From assembly GCA_965212195.1 (NCBI GenBank), contig CBDBUW010000002.1:396516-460515 (forward strand): a stretch of 64,000 bases of DNA, written 5' to 3'. This document shows, in pieces, positions 1 to 9,709 of the stretch (position 1 is the first letter of the stretch; every line of letters begins with the position of its first letter). Both the position numbers and the translations under genes were made by a program. The stretch comes from JAJCYK01 sp965212195 (lineage in GTDB: Bacteria > Bacteroidota > Bacteroidia > Cytophagales > Cyclobacteriaceae). The notes under the pieces were generated by a model. It saw nothing but the letters and a program-made list of their open reading frames with translations. It made no database searches and was not told where the DNA came from.

Positions 1-1487
1 ATCGCTCTATTGGAGTGGAACCAGTCATCAATTGCCGGGGAACTTTTACCATTATAGGTGGATCCATCGAGCGACCGCAGGTTTTAGAGGCTCAGGAAGC
101 CGCCTCCGGCCAATTCGTGCAGTACGACGAATTGGCTTACGGTATTGGAAAACGGCTGGCAGAGATCACTAAATCTGAATGGGGTATGGTTGCTGCGGGA
201 TGTGCCGCCGCCATGAAGCATTTCACCGCTGCCTGTGTGACCGGGGGTAATCCTGAAAAGCTCATTCGCATCCCTGATCTCAGCGGATTCGAAAAATATG
301 AAGTCATTATTCCCAGACATTCTAGAAATAGTTACGATCACGCGGTCCGCAACATCGGGGTTAAGGTCATCACCGTTGAAACTCCCGAAGAAATGAGGCA
401 GGCTATTAGTAAACACACCGCCATGATCTATATGATTACCAGCCCGCGGTCGGCCACCGGCCAGCCTTTTTCTTTGGAGGTGATGGCAGAAATAGCCAAG
501 CCTCATAATATCCCCATTTTGGTGGACGCCGCGGCGGAGGACCTCACCATTCCCCCGGTTCATCTGGCCAGGGGAGGAACGGTAGTGGCTTACAGCGGTG
601 GTAAAGCTATTTGCGGTCCTCAGTGTGCCGGGTTGTTGTTGGGAGATAAGAAATTGTTGCAATCAGCCTGGCAAGCCAGTTCTCCACATCATGGGCCCGG
701 CCGGGACAACAAGGTGGGGAAGGAAGAGATGATGGGCATGCTGGCAGCTGTGGAAGCCTGGACTACCCGAGATCATCAAAAGGAATGGGATACTTGGGTG
801 GAGTGGCTGGATTATATTACCAAACAGGTAACCAAAGTGAAAGGAGTGACTACGGAGGTCAAACAACCACGGGATCTCAATAATCGCGCGCCTATGCTGG
901 TGATCAAATGGGATCCCCAAAAATTGCGCATTACCGGTGAACAAGTAGCTGAAGATTGTGCCCGCAAACCCCCAAGATTGGCTATCGGCAGTCAAGACGG
1001 CGAGCAAGAGGCATCTATAAACGTCACCCCTAACCAAATGCAAGCTGGACAGGAAAAGATCGTCGCAGAGCGCTTGGTCAAATTGCTAAAAGCCAAGAGG
1101 TCACCCCTGAAGAAAGAACTAAAAGCCCCGGAAGTAGACCTTACAGGCCATTGGCAAGTTGATATTGAATTCTTCAGCTCCACCAGCACCCACACCCTAT
1201 ATCTACAACAAGATGGGAATTGGTTGCAAGGTACCCATCAAGGTGATTTCGATTCACGTGAGGTTTTAGGTATGGTAGAGGGAAACCAGGTTAAGATCCG
1301 CAGTGGCTTACACATCCCCGGCGATCATGTTACCTTCTTATTCCATGGTACTGCTGAGGACGGTGGCATGAGTGGATCTGTTTTTCTCGGTGAATATCTA
1401 AACGCAAAATTCAAGGCAAGAAAGGCCACCTATACCGTTGAACGTAAAAATATTAGCGTGCCGGGCGGACCTCCCTTAGCTACCTAG
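1..1487 (+). CDS. SelA-like / class V-fold PLP-dependent enzyme with C-terminal beta domain (5' end outside window)
   Basis: The reading frame is open from the first bases of the window; the GTG at 15 is only an internal Val codon, so the true start lies upstream. Counting from that codon, residues 1-365 look like the SelA / D-glucosaminate-6-phosphate ammonia-lyase branch of fold-type I PLP enzymes: Asp171 in ILVDAAAED would pair with the pyridine nitrogen, and Lys197 in YSGGKAICGPQ is the likely Schiff-base lysine. A tail of about 110 residues (from DLTGHWQVDIEF) is rich in beta strands and resembles lipocalin-like add-on domains. Substrate unknown. No selenocysteine machinery is visible nearby, so an amino-acid or amino-sugar lyase is more likely than selenium transfer; this is inference. 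Confidence 0.75.
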   Translation, partial: RSIGVEPVINCRGTFTIIGGSIERPQVLEAQEAASGQFVQYDELAYGIGKRLAEITKSEWGMVAAGCAAAMKHFTAACVTGGNPEKLIRIPDLSGFEKYEVIIPRHSRNSYDHAVRNIGVKVITVETPEEMRQAISKHTAMIYMITSPRSATGQPFSLEVMAEIAKPHNIPILVDAAAEDLTIPPVHLARGGTVVAYSGGKAICGPQCAGLLLGDKKLLQSAWQASSPHHGPGRDNKVGKEEMMGMLAAVEAWTTRDHQKEWDTWVEWLDYITKQVTKVKGVTTEVKQPRDLNNRAPMLVIKWDPQKLRITGEQVAEDCARKPPRLAIGSQDGEQEASINVTPNQMQAGQEKIVAERLVKLLKAKRSPLKKELKAPEVDLTGHWQVDIEFFSSTSTHTLYLQQDGNWLQGTHQGDFDSREVLGMVEGNQVKIRSGLHIPGDHVTFLFHGTAEDGGMSGSVFLGEYLNAKFKARKATYTVERKNISVPGGPPLAT

Positions 1488-1665
1488 TACGTGCTATGGT
1501 TTGCGCAGCGCATCTGGTCTCCCGGTTAAGCCCGCTTGACCAACCCATAATCTCCTGAGTCAATGCAGTCAATGCCCGGCAAATGGGTGAAAAACTTTTC
1601 AAACTATTTCTCAAATGGAGGTAATAACGTAATTTGTGTGATTGTTATCACCTTAAAAACCGGAA

Positions 1666-4323
1666 TTGGGCCAGAAGTTTTACCTCACTTTACAGATCTT
1701 CTTGATTCTCTGTGTATTATGGAATACCCAAATGGGGTATGCTCAAAGCTCAGAGATAAAGACAGAGATAAAGATCACTGCAAGCTTTCAAAACGTTCCC
1801 TTTATCCAAGCGGTGGAATCTCTGGAAGCAGAGTACCCCATTAGATTCTATTTCAAGACCAAGTGGATTGATGGCCTACGAGTAAACGTTGCCCTTGATA
1901 GTGTCTCTCCTTCTCAGGCGGCCCGTTTGTTATTAGCCCAATCTTCCCTTTCTTTCTATTTGGTGAATCAGCGCATGATCGTATTGTCACCAGAAAGCCT
2001 GCAATCCACTCCCGATGATCAATCATTATTTGAAGTTAGTGGAATTCTAAAGGATGGGAATAGTGCAGCACCTATTTACCCGGGGACGGTATATTTTCGA
2101 GGCAGCACAGAACAAAGCACCAGCACCAACGCCCAAGGGTTCTTTAAAGTGAGCCTGCCTTACGGCCGGTATAGCGTGAAAGCCCTGGGTCAGGGATCCT
2201 TTGAACGAAATTTTGATGTTGATGTTTCCCGCGATACCTATTTGGAGTTGGAATTGCTTGAGAAAACCATTGAATTGCAGGATGTGATCATACGAGGCAC
2301 CGGTATTGATGATAATATCACGGGTACCAATAGCGGCAGGGTTACGGTAAATATTGAAACTCTTAGTAGTATGCCGGCTTTTTTAGGAGAAGTGGACGTA
2401 AGCCGAGCCGTCATTACCATCCCGGGAGTAGCTACAGTGGGAGAAGGAGCCACAGGTTTCAATGTACGCGGAGGCAACCTCGATCAAAACCTGATCTTGA
2501 TGGATAACATTCCACTTTACAATTCTTCGCATTTGCTGGGGTTTTTCTCGGTGTTTAATCCTGACATGATCCAGAGCTTTACTTTACATAAAGGAGGTAT
2601 CCCAGCACGTTACGGTGGAAGGGTTTCTTCCGTATTGGAGGTGAGACAGCAAACCTCCAATAAAGACGTATTTAAACTTAAAGCCAGTGCCGGATTTGTA
2701 ACCAGTAAGCTGTTCTTTGACATTCCCATAGTTAAAGAAAAATCTGGATTACTGCTGGCGGGCAGAGGGGCTTATCCGGGTTGGATCATAGGTCAAATCG
2801 AAGATCAAACGCTGAGAAAAAGCAATGCCAACTATTACGACATCAATGCTAAATTTGATTACGTCTTCAATGATAAAAATCTTCTGGAGTTCAGCGGCTA
2901 TTACAGTTGGGACAATTTTAGCTTTGCAGAAGACACGGTCTTTGAATACCAAACCAAGGCGGCTTCCGTACGTTTTGAACATGTACTCCAAAACCAAAAC
3001 ACCTGGGAGTTTTCCAGTTCATATTCCGACTTCCAGGCCAGCTTAAATAATAACCTTATTGGTCAGCAGTCGGAAACCACTAATGGCATGTTGCAAGTAA
3101 ATGGCAAGCTTATTTACCGTCATCAATCTTTGCTGGGTCATGAAATTGAGGCAGGTGTTGATTTGAGTTACTACCAAACCCGGGGGGCCACACGTATACC
3201 CGGGGCCAATTCCGCGGTTCAACCTCAACAGCTGGCAGATGAAAAAGCTTTAGAATCCGCTTTTTTTGTGAGTGACAACTTTGCACTATTACCAAATCTA
3301 AGTTTGATGATGGGGCTACGGTTTTCGCAGTTTCATATCATCGGTGCGGGAAGCTACCCTATCTTTGACCCCAACCTGCCCCGCTCGACCTTGAGCATTA
3401 TTGAAACTTTAAACCTGAGCAGTGGCGCATTTGAAAAGATAAGTTCCGGTATTGAACCTCGGGCCGCAGTTAATTTTACTGTAGATCCCAATACAGCTGT
3501 CAAACTTGGCTATAATAGGACTCGTCAATATGTCCATTTATTGTCCAATACTGTGGCTTCCCTACCCACAGACACCTGGAAGCTATCCGGGCCCAGCCTG
3601 GAACCGCTCATTGGGGATCAAGTTACCCTTGGCCTATTTAAAAATTTCAAGGGCAACACCTACGAGACTTCCATAGAGGGATTTTACAAAGAGATTCAAA
3701 ATATCATAGACTTTCGGGATGGTACTGTGATATTGCTCAATGAGCAAGTGTTGCCTCAAATACTGCAAGGTAAAGCACGTTCACGGGGCCTTGAGCTTAG
3801 CTTGGTGAAGAACAATGGCAGCGTTCGAGGCCGAATTGGCTATACCTACTCCTTGTCGGAGATCTCATTTGATAGCCCCTTCCCCCAGGAACAACTAAAT
3901 GGTGGGGCGTTTTTTGCCGCAAACTTCGATCGGCCGCACCAGCTGTCCATCGACAATGAATTTAAACTGAGTCGTTTGTGGACTTTGTCCAGCTCGTTTA
4001 CCCTGAACTCAGGGCGCCCGGTAACCCTGCCAGGCTCTTCATTTTCATACGGCAATGTGAGGGTCTTTAGCGATATTACCCGCAACAATTATCGCACTCC
4101 TGACTACCACAGATTAGACTTGGCAGTCACCCTAAAGGGAAGCAACAAGAAAAATAAGAAATTCGAACACAGCTGGACGTTGTCAGTTTACAATGTTTAT
4201 GCCCGTAAAAACCCCTTTTCCGTATACCTGAATGCTCCTAACGGAATATCACCACGGGTATTTCAATTGTCAGTATTAGGGACTGCGTTTCCTTCATTAA
4301 CCTATAATCTACGGCTCAAATGA
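1666..4323 (+). CDS. TonB-dependent outer-membrane receptor with STN and carboxypeptidase-regulatory domains
   Basis: 885 residues. Order: signal peptide (cleavage near GYAQ), STN domain about residues 35-105, CarboxypepD_reg-like beta domain about 115-195, plug about 215-330 (motifs VRGGNLDQNLILMDNIPLY and GGIPARYGGRVSSVLEV), then a 22-strand-type barrel to the C-terminus. It imports an unknown ligand across the outer membrane using TonB energy. The only start upstream of the signal peptide is TTG at 1666, because a stop lies at 1654-1656; the first in-frame ATG would remove the signal peptide. STN receptors usually work with FecI/FecR regulators, but none is seen here. The stop overlaps the next gene by four bases (ATGA), so the two are translationally coupled. 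Confidence 0.9.
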   Translation: MGQKFYLTLQIFLILCVLWNTQMGYAQSSEIKTEIKITASFQNVPFIQAVESLEAEYPIRFYFKTKWIDGLRVNVALDSVSPSQAARLLLAQSSLSFYLVNQRMIVLSPESLQSTPDDQSLFEVSGILKDGNSAAPIYPGTVYFRGSTEQSTSTNAQGFFKVSLPYGRYSVKALGQGSFERNFDVDVSRDTYLELELLEKTIELQDVIIRGTGIDDNITGTNSGRVTVNIETLSSMPAFLGEVDVSRAVITIPGVATVGEGATGFNVRGGNLDQNLILMDNIPLYNSSHLLGFFSVFNPDMIQSFTLHKGGIPARYGGRVSSVLEVRQQTSNKDVFKLKASAGFVTSKLFFDIPIVKEKSGLLLAGRGAYPGWIIGQIEDQTLRKSNANYYDINAKFDYVFNDKNLLEFSGYYSWDNFSFAEDTVFEYQTKAASVRFEHVLQNQNTWEFSSSYSDFQASLNNNLIGQQSETTNGMLQVNGKLIYRHQSLLGHEIEAGVDLSYYQTRGATRIPGANSAVQPQQLADEKALESAFFVSDNFALLPNLSLMMGLRFSQFHIIGAGSYPIFDPNLPRSTLSIIETLNLSSGAFEKISSGIEPRAAVNFTVDPNTAVKLGYNRTRQYVHLLSNTVASLPTDTWKLSGPSLEPLIGDQVTLGLFKNFKGNTYETSIEGFYKEIQNIIDFRDGTVILLNEQVLPQILQGKARSRGLELSLVKNNGSVRGRIGYTYSLSEISFDSPFPQEQLNGGAFFAANFDRPHQLSIDNEFKLSRLWTLSSSFTLNSGRPVTLPGSSFSYGNVRVFSDITRNNYRTPDYHRLDLAVTLKGSNKKNKKFEHSWTLSVYNVYARKNPFSVYLNAPNGISPRVFQLSVLGTAFPSLTYNLRLK

Positions 4324-5309
4324 GAACTAAAGCACTCTTCATGATTCTTGTGTTTGCTGCCTGCGTGGATCCGCTGGACATTGACATCAGCGATATTGAG
4401 CCTAAGGTGGCCATCGAGGGATTGGTTAGCGACCAAATAGGAATGTCCTTCGTTAATGTCTCAACCACCGCCGACATTCAAGGAGTGGGTGCCAACCTGT
4501 TAGGCACAGGAGCCATGGTACTGGTGACCGATAGTAATGGCCAGCAGCATGCTTTTAACGAGGTCACTCCGGGGCGATATTTTCCTGCAGACCCTGAATT
4601 TTTGGGCACAGTAGGTAGCTCTTACACCTTACAAGTAACCACCAGTGATGGAGAGCAATACCGGTCATCCAGCGAACTGATGCCCCCAACCATAGCTATT
4701 GACCGCATGTATGTGAATTTTCAGGAGTTTATCGATCCAGACACCCAAGTAAAAACAGGCGCGCACCAGGTAGTATTGGACCTTCCGAATTCCGGAGGAC
4801 AAGATTTCTTTTTCCGGACTTTTACCCGGGGTATTGCTCATGTGTTTTCACAGCCGGCTGGGGAATGCGGGGGGTGTGAAGAATGCTGGGACCACCGGGT
4901 TCCAGTAAACAACCGGGTGGTAAGCGGGACAAACCAAGGACTGAACAACGCCTTTAGTATAACTGCCGCTTCCATAGCATTTGACTTTCGGGACGAGTAT
5001 TTCGTAGAAACCACTTTGTTCTCTTTAAGCAGCACCGGATTTGATTTCTGGTCGTCTGTCCAGGACCAATTGGAAATTACTGGGACTATATTCGATCCCC
5101 AAATCGTGTCAACTAGAGGTAACATCAACAACAGTCAACCCACTGGTCCGCAAGCATTTGGTTATTTCGGGGCTTCATCTATGACCCAGTGCAGTTTAGT
5201 GTTTAACAGGACCAACACTGATACCACCATTCCCATTACCCTAATTCCCGGAGTATGTTTGGATGTTTACCCTAATGCCGTTGGCACCAAACCGGAAGAA
5301 TTTAACTAA
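4320..5309 (+). CDS. DUF4249-family outer-membrane lipoprotein
   Basis: 329 residues. It has a short signal sequence with a lipobox ending at Cys15 (VFAAC), followed by the IEGLVSDQ segment and beta-rich body of DUF4249 proteins. In Bacteroidota this family is nearly always encoded directly after a TonB receptor and is thought to be its surface or periplasmic partner; a precise role is not established. The ATG overlaps the receptor stop (ATGA), which supports a shared transcript and complex. A Cys-rich patch (GECGGCEECW) near residue 185 could bind metal or form disulfides. Confidence 0.8.
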   Translation: MRTKALFMILVFAACVDPLDIDISDIEPKVAIEGLVSDQIGMSFVNVSTTADIQGVGANLLGTGAMVLVTDSNGQQHAFNEVTPGRYFPADPEFLGTVGSSYTLQVTTSDGEQYRSSSELMPPTIAIDRMYVNFQEFIDPDTQVKTGAHQVVLDLPNSGGQDFFFRTFTRGIAHVFSQPAGECGGCEECWDHRVPVNNRVVSGTNQGLNNAFSITAASIAFDFRDEYFVETTLFSLSSTGFDFWSSVQDQLEITGTIFDPQIVSTRGNINNSQPTGPQAFGYFGASSMTQCSLVFNRTNTDTTIPITLIPGVCLDVYPNAVGTKPEEFN

Positions 5310-5310
5310 T

Positions 5311-7494
5311 ATGAAACACTGTCTAATTGGTCTTATCTTATTGAATTTATGCCAACACGTGTTGGCTCAACAAGACCGTTGTGCAGGTATAATCACAGAC
5401 AAGCCGTATTATCTATTAGGAGATACTATCCGGGGGCACGCTATGGTATTAACATCCTGCCAAAAATTAAACCATCCCTTAGAAATTACCCTATTAACAC
5501 CGGATGGCCGCCCTGCAGTGCGCCAATTGATGGACTATGGAGGTGACTCCCGGTTTAATCTGCCCTTGTCAGGAGCTATGCCAGAAGGCATGTATCAGCT
5601 GATGCTCTCCTATCCCAAAGCATCTGAAGAACTGTTGCTGCAGCAAGAATTAGCCATAATCAACCCCTCAGTTAACCACGATGCTGAAAACCCCGATAAC
5701 CTTAAGGCCAGTATCTTGAAAGTTTACCATCATGGGCCATTGGTCAAAGGCCTGCCCCAGGATATTCTGGTATCCATCACCGATGAGCTAGGGCATGGTC
5801 AATCCGCGGCTGCAGAAGTTGTTACCAGCCAAGGAGATAAGATTACCAGCTTTACTACAGATGAAACAGGGCTTTTTATCTGGCAGCTGGTTCCGGACTC
5901 TGCGACCCAATATCAAATTCGCACCCTGGATGGTAAGTTGAAGCTAGACTTGCCTGAGACCGTTGATACAGGTATCTCAATGGCTTTATTGCCAGAACCC
6001 GACGGACTAACCATAGAAATCAACGGTCATTATGAAGGTAAGGAGCTCATGGTATGGTTAACGGGGTCAGTTGGGGCCGTCACTGAACATAGGCTGTTTC
6101 CTCACCACTCTCACAGTACCTTTAGAATGGAACACCCCTCAAAAAACTCCGGGCTTTGCCAGGTTCAAGTGTTTGGCCCAGACCGGGAAATGCTATGGCA
6201 ACAACTATACTTTCAAGATGCATTGCCCATTAGTGGTTCTCTGGTTTTGGAAAAATCAGCCAACATTGGCATGCATACCGAAGTGCATATTCGGCAACCC
6301 CAGGAGCAAGAGAACTACTTTTGCAGCATTATCGATGGAAATCAGATTCCCCTTATACCTTACAGCCCCCTGCAAAATCCACAATGGCTTCTGAGTAAGG
6401 TCAGCACTGATACCATTTATACTAAGGCACTGTTAATGATGTGGTCGCATGACAGCACCATATTGGAGCAGATATTCAGTACTAAAGCCAAAAGAAACGT
6501 ATTGGAATATGGCGGCTCCCTTCAGGGAAGGTTATTGAACAATAGAGGAGAGCCACAACGGTTTGTGCCGGTTATCCTATCCATACCCTCCGAGGAATAC
6601 TCCTTGCAATATACCGTTACTTCCGCCAATGGAATCTTTTCCTTTGATGGACTGCTCTTTGAAGGAATGAAAAGCGGTTACTTATATCCCATGTTGTTGG
6701 ACCCTCAAGAACTTGATAATTTGCACTTTGAGATAGTGGATGATAATCCTAAGGAACAAGTTATGCCTGCCGCTTTCGTACAACTAAAGAAAAAGCTTGC
6801 GCCGTGGATAGAGCGTCAGCTGCTAAATCGTGGTATTCAGGAACTATATCATATAGGTGAAAATACATTGGGACAGGAAAGCATTCAGTTTAGCAATCCG
6901 GTGGTAAGCAATTACGGAGACGCCGATCATGTTGTTAATCTCAATGAATTGGTGTCGTTTAGTACCATGCGTGAGGTGGTAAAAGAGGCCATGGCTAATG
7001 TGAATTTTGCTCGAAAGCGCATCCGGGTATTTTCTACAGAGCAACGTAAGAATTTTAACGGCAGTCCGCTAATGCTGGTGGATGGTATGCCTACCTTCAG
7101 TGACAGTGTAATTTTGAACATGGATCCTGCAAACCTGGCCCGCATTGAAATTGTGAACAGCCGTAGAAAACTTATGAGTATTGGGGCCCTAGGAAACAAC
7201 GGACTGATTGCCTTCTACACCAAGCATGGCAAGGATGTGGAGGATATGACGGGGGTAAAGAAGATATCGATCAAGGGCTATGATGCCCACCCAATCATGT
7301 CTGCAGGTCAGGCTTCACCCATTGATCCTCGCACCCCTGAGCTACCTGAAGTAATATACTGGAACCCCAATCTTAACCCAAACCATGCCATCCGTTTTCG
7401 CCTACCTAATAATTTAACGTATTACCATGTTCTGGTGGGAAGCTATGGGCCAGGAGGATTTCACCTGGTGAAAAAACGCATAGAGAGCAAATAA
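5311..7494 (+). CDS. Exported MG2-like protein with C-terminal TonB-plug-like segment
   Basis: 727 residues from ATG 5311; an earlier frame start at 5263 would lie inside the DUF4249 gene and spoil the signal peptide (MKHCLIGLILLNLCQHVLAQ). The N-terminal half (TDKPYYLLGDTIRGHAMV onward) resembles MG2 / alpha-2-macroglobulin-like beta sandwiches. A carboxypeptidase-regulatory-like unit lies near residues 405-440 (GGSLQGRLLNNRGEP). The region from about 545 to 640 (LVDGMP, LARIEIVNSRRK, GALGNNGLIAFYTKHG) resembles a TonB receptor plug, but no barrel follows. It sits one base after the DUF4249 gene and completes a receptor / lipoprotein / plug-like trio. Function unknown; a surface partner of the receptor is likely. 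Confidence 0.75.
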   Translation: MKHCLIGLILLNLCQHVLAQQDRCAGIITDKPYYLLGDTIRGHAMVLTSCQKLNHPLEITLLTPDGRPAVRQLMDYGGDSRFNLPLSGAMPEGMYQLMLSYPKASEELLLQQELAIINPSVNHDAENPDNLKASILKVYHHGPLVKGLPQDILVSITDELGHGQSAAAEVVTSQGDKITSFTTDETGLFIWQLVPDSATQYQIRTLDGKLKLDLPETVDTGISMALLPEPDGLTIEINGHYEGKELMVWLTGSVGAVTEHRLFPHHSHSTFRMEHPSKNSGLCQVQVFGPDREMLWQQLYFQDALPISGSLVLEKSANIGMHTEVHIRQPQEQENYFCSIIDGNQIPLIPYSPLQNPQWLLSKVSTDTIYTKALLMMWSHDSTILEQIFSTKAKRNVLEYGGSLQGRLLNNRGEPQRFVPVILSIPSEEYSLQYTVTSANGIFSFDGLLFEGMKSGYLYPMLLDPQELDNLHFEIVDDNPKEQVMPAAFVQLKKKLAPWIERQLLNRGIQELYHIGENTLGQESIQFSNPVVSNYGDADHVVNLNELVSFSTMREVVKEAMANVNFARKRIRVFSTEQRKNFNGSPLMLVDGMPTFSDSVILNMDPANLARIEIVNSRRKLMSIGALGNNGLIAFYTKHGKDVEDMTGVKKISIKGYDAHPIMSAGQASPIDPRTPELPEVIYWNPNLNPNHAIRFRLPNNLTYYHVLVGSYGPGGFHLVKKRIESK

Positions 7495-7735
7495 CCCTTT
7501 TTTAAACCTATGAATATCCGGGACTATCTTAGTTCCAAAGCATATACCGCTTAGATCTTTGGACTTTTTCTATGGTACAGATCATTTCATTGAACAATTA
7601 TGATTAGATTTTATGGCATAGACTTTTAGATTTAGCTTTGGGTTATCCCGAAGAAGTTAAAAACCCTTATTGCGGGAAAATAACAGGCTTTACCAAACAT
7701 CGCATAGATACTATGAGCAGTAAATCACCTCTTAA

Positions 7736-8947
7736 TTGTTAAGAAAACTCAAAAATATCGGCCCAGGAGCCATGGTGGCCGCAGCTTTTATCGGTCCCGG
7801 TACCGTTACAACTGCGACAATTGCCGGTAGCAGTTTCGGATACACTCTGCTGTGGGCGGTAGGCTTTTCGATAGTGGCCACTTTTGTGCTGCAGGAGATG
7901 TCGGCCCGACTGGGAGTAATGGGACAAATGGGTGTAGGTGAAGCAATACGTGCTAAAGTAAACAAAAGATGGCTCTTCCTGGTAGTTGCCGCACTGGTTA
8001 TCGGAGCCATACTTATAGGCAACGCTGCCTATGAGGCAGGAAATATTACCGGAGCCGTATTGGGGTTTGAGGTAGACTGGCCGGCGCTACCCTTTAATCC
8101 TCTGATATTATTAATTGGTGTAGTAGCATTTTTGTTGCTTTGGAGTGGCCGATATAAGCTGATAGAGAAATCGCTGGTGTTGCTGGTCAGTGTTATGGGA
8201 GTAGTATTCATAGCTGCAGCTATAATTCTTAAACCCGATTTAAGCAGTATGTTGGTGGGGTTGTTTGTACCTGCTGCTCCTCAGGGTTCCATGATCATGA
8301 TCGTGAGTTTGATAGGTACCACGGTAGTTCCTTATAATCTGTTTCTACACGCGTCAACAGTCAAAACTCGATGGCAAGATAGCGCTGATCTCACCACTGC
8401 ACGCACAGACACACTAGTATCGGTGGTGGGAGGCGGCCTGATTACCATGGCTATTCTGATCACCTCAGCCATTGCGTTCCAGGGGGTGGATCAGGAAGTG
8501 AACAGCGCTTCGGACCTAGCGCTGCAGCTCAGGCCCTTGCTGGGTTCCTGGTCGGGAAGCTTTATTGCCGTAGGATTCCTGGCAGCAGGTTTGTCCTCAT
8601 CAATAACCGCTCCTTTAGCTGCGGCCTATGCTACTTCCGAAATATTAGGATGGAAAGAGACTCTACAGGGAAAAAGGTTTCGGATTATTTGGCTGCTGGT
8701 GTTAGGAGCGGGAGTACTCTTCTCTTCGCTGGGTTTCCGGCCTACTTTGGTAATATTGTTCGCCCAGTTTACTAACGGACTGCTATTGCCGGTAGTCGCC
8801 ACCTTCCTACTATGGATCATGAACGATCATAGGATCATGGGAGTACATTATAACAACCTATGGACCAATATCTTGGGAATTCTGGTAATAATTGCTACCA
8901 TAGTTCTGGGAGTCAAAAGCGTATTAAGTGCCACTAGTTTGCTTTGA
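7736..8947 (+). CDS. Nramp-family (YcsG-like) transporter with degenerate metal-binding motifs
   Basis: 403 residues with about 11 hydrophobic segments and Nramp-fold signatures. The TM1 motif DPGN is replaced by GPGT (Gly20, Thr23), and the TM6 motif normally reading ATVMPHN is TTVVPYN (Thr195, Val198, Tyr200). These changes remove the side chains that coordinate Mn/Fe in true Nramps. The gene is two bases upstream of pxpA, as I recall for the Nramp-like ycsG of Bacillus subtilis in its ycsF/kip region. The likely substrate is 5-oxoproline or a related organic molecule rather than a metal; this is inference. Start: TTG at 7736 directly follows an in-frame stop; an ATG exists at codon 13 but would cut into TM1. 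Confidence 0.85.
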   Translation: MLRKLKNIGPGAMVAAAFIGPGTVTTATIAGSSFGYTLLWAVGFSIVATFVLQEMSARLGVMGQMGVGEAIRAKVNKRWLFLVVAALVIGAILIGNAAYEAGNITGAVLGFEVDWPALPFNPLILLIGVVAFLLLWSGRYKLIEKSLVLLVSVMGVVFIAAAIILKPDLSSMLVGLFVPAAPQGSMIMIVSLIGTTVVPYNLFLHASTVKTRWQDSADLTTARTDTLVSVVGGGLITMAILITSAIAFQGVDQEVNSASDLALQLRPLLGSWSGSFIAVGFLAAGLSSSITAPLAAAYATSEILGWKETLQGKRFRIIWLLVLGAGVLFSSLGFRPTLVILFAQFTNGLLLPVVATFLLWIMNDHRIMGVHYNNLWTNILGILVIIATIVLGVKSVLSATSLL

Positions 8948-8949
8948 TC

Positions 8950-9708
8950 ATGAGACAGATTGACATTAATTGTGATATGGGTGAAAGCTTCGGTCACTTT
9001 CAAATAGGGAATGACCAGGAGATTTTCCCCTACATTACTTCATGCAATATCGCCTGTGGCTTTCACGGAGGTGATCCCCTGCACATTGAAAGAACCATAC
9101 GGCTGGCCCTGCATCATGGCACCCAGATCGGGGCCCACCCTAGCTACCCTGACCTGGCAGGTTTTGGCCGTAGAAAAATTGACATGAATGCTGAAGAATT
9201 AAGAGCTACCATCCGTTATCAGGTCTCCGCACTTAAAGGCATGGTGGAAAGCCTGGGAGGGCGTTTGTACTATGTTAAGCCACACGGAGCCCTATACAAC
9301 GCTATGGCAGAAGAGATGGAGATAACCGAGCATGTGATCTCCGCGATTCGGGATGTTGACAGTGATTTAAAGCTGATGGGACTGGCAGGTAGTCTGGTGC
9401 AGGAATTGGCTAAAGATAAAAGCATGCCTTTTATTTCAGAGGCTTTTGCCGACCGCCGTTATGAGGCTAGCGGAAAGCTGCGCTCCAGGGCGCTTGAGGG
9501 AGCGGTATTGGATCAACCGCAGGAAGCAGCGGAACAGGCGGTATCCATTGTTTTGAAACATCAAGCCTTTAGCCTGAAAGGTTTTCCAGTGGTTATTGAC
9601 GCGAAAAGCATTTGTATACACGGGGACAATCCACAAGCAGTAGACATTCTGAAAGCTATTGATCAGGCTTTTGGAGAACATGATATTGAAAGAAAAAGTT
9701 TTGGGTGA
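8950..9708 (+). CDS. pxpA: 5-oxoprolinase subunit A (LamB/YcsF family)
   Basis: 252 residues from ATG 8950. The N-terminal DINCDMGESFG and the CNIACGFHGGDP and KPHGALYN motifs are hallmarks of LamB/YcsF proteins. PxpA works with PxpB and PxpC in the cytoplasm to hydrolyse 5-oxoproline (pyroglutamate) to glutamate with ATP, removing a damaged glutamine/glutathione-derived product. It lies between the Nramp-like gene and pxpB in a tight operon. A TTG two codons upstream (8944) would overlap the transporter gene and is less likely as the start. Confidence 0.93.
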   Translation: MRQIDINCDMGESFGHFQIGNDQEIFPYITSCNIACGFHGGDPLHIERTIRLALHHGTQIGAHPSYPDLAGFGRRKIDMNAEELRATIRYQVSALKGMVESLGGRLYYVKPHGALYNAMAEEMEITEHVISAIRDVDSDLKLMGLAGSLVQELAKDKSMPFISEAFADRRYEASGKLRSRALEGAVLDQPQEAAEQAVSIVLKHQAFSLKGFPVVIDAKSICIHGDNPQAVDILKAIDQAFGEHDIERKSFG

Positions 9709-9709
9709 T

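Noticed and set aside
84..1195. Minus-strand frames opposite the SelA-like gene
   Set aside because: No domain or signal; the plus-strand frame has conserved PLP motifs throughout.
1563..1844. Small plus-strand frame overlapping the TonB receptor start
   Set aside because: It runs in another frame into the STN domain and has no recognisable content; the receptor's own signal peptide fits better with TTG 1666.
7495..7735. Small gene in the gap before the Nramp-like transporter
   Set aside because: The only ATG frames are under 20 codons and no motif is seen; the gap probably holds the promoter of the pxp operon.
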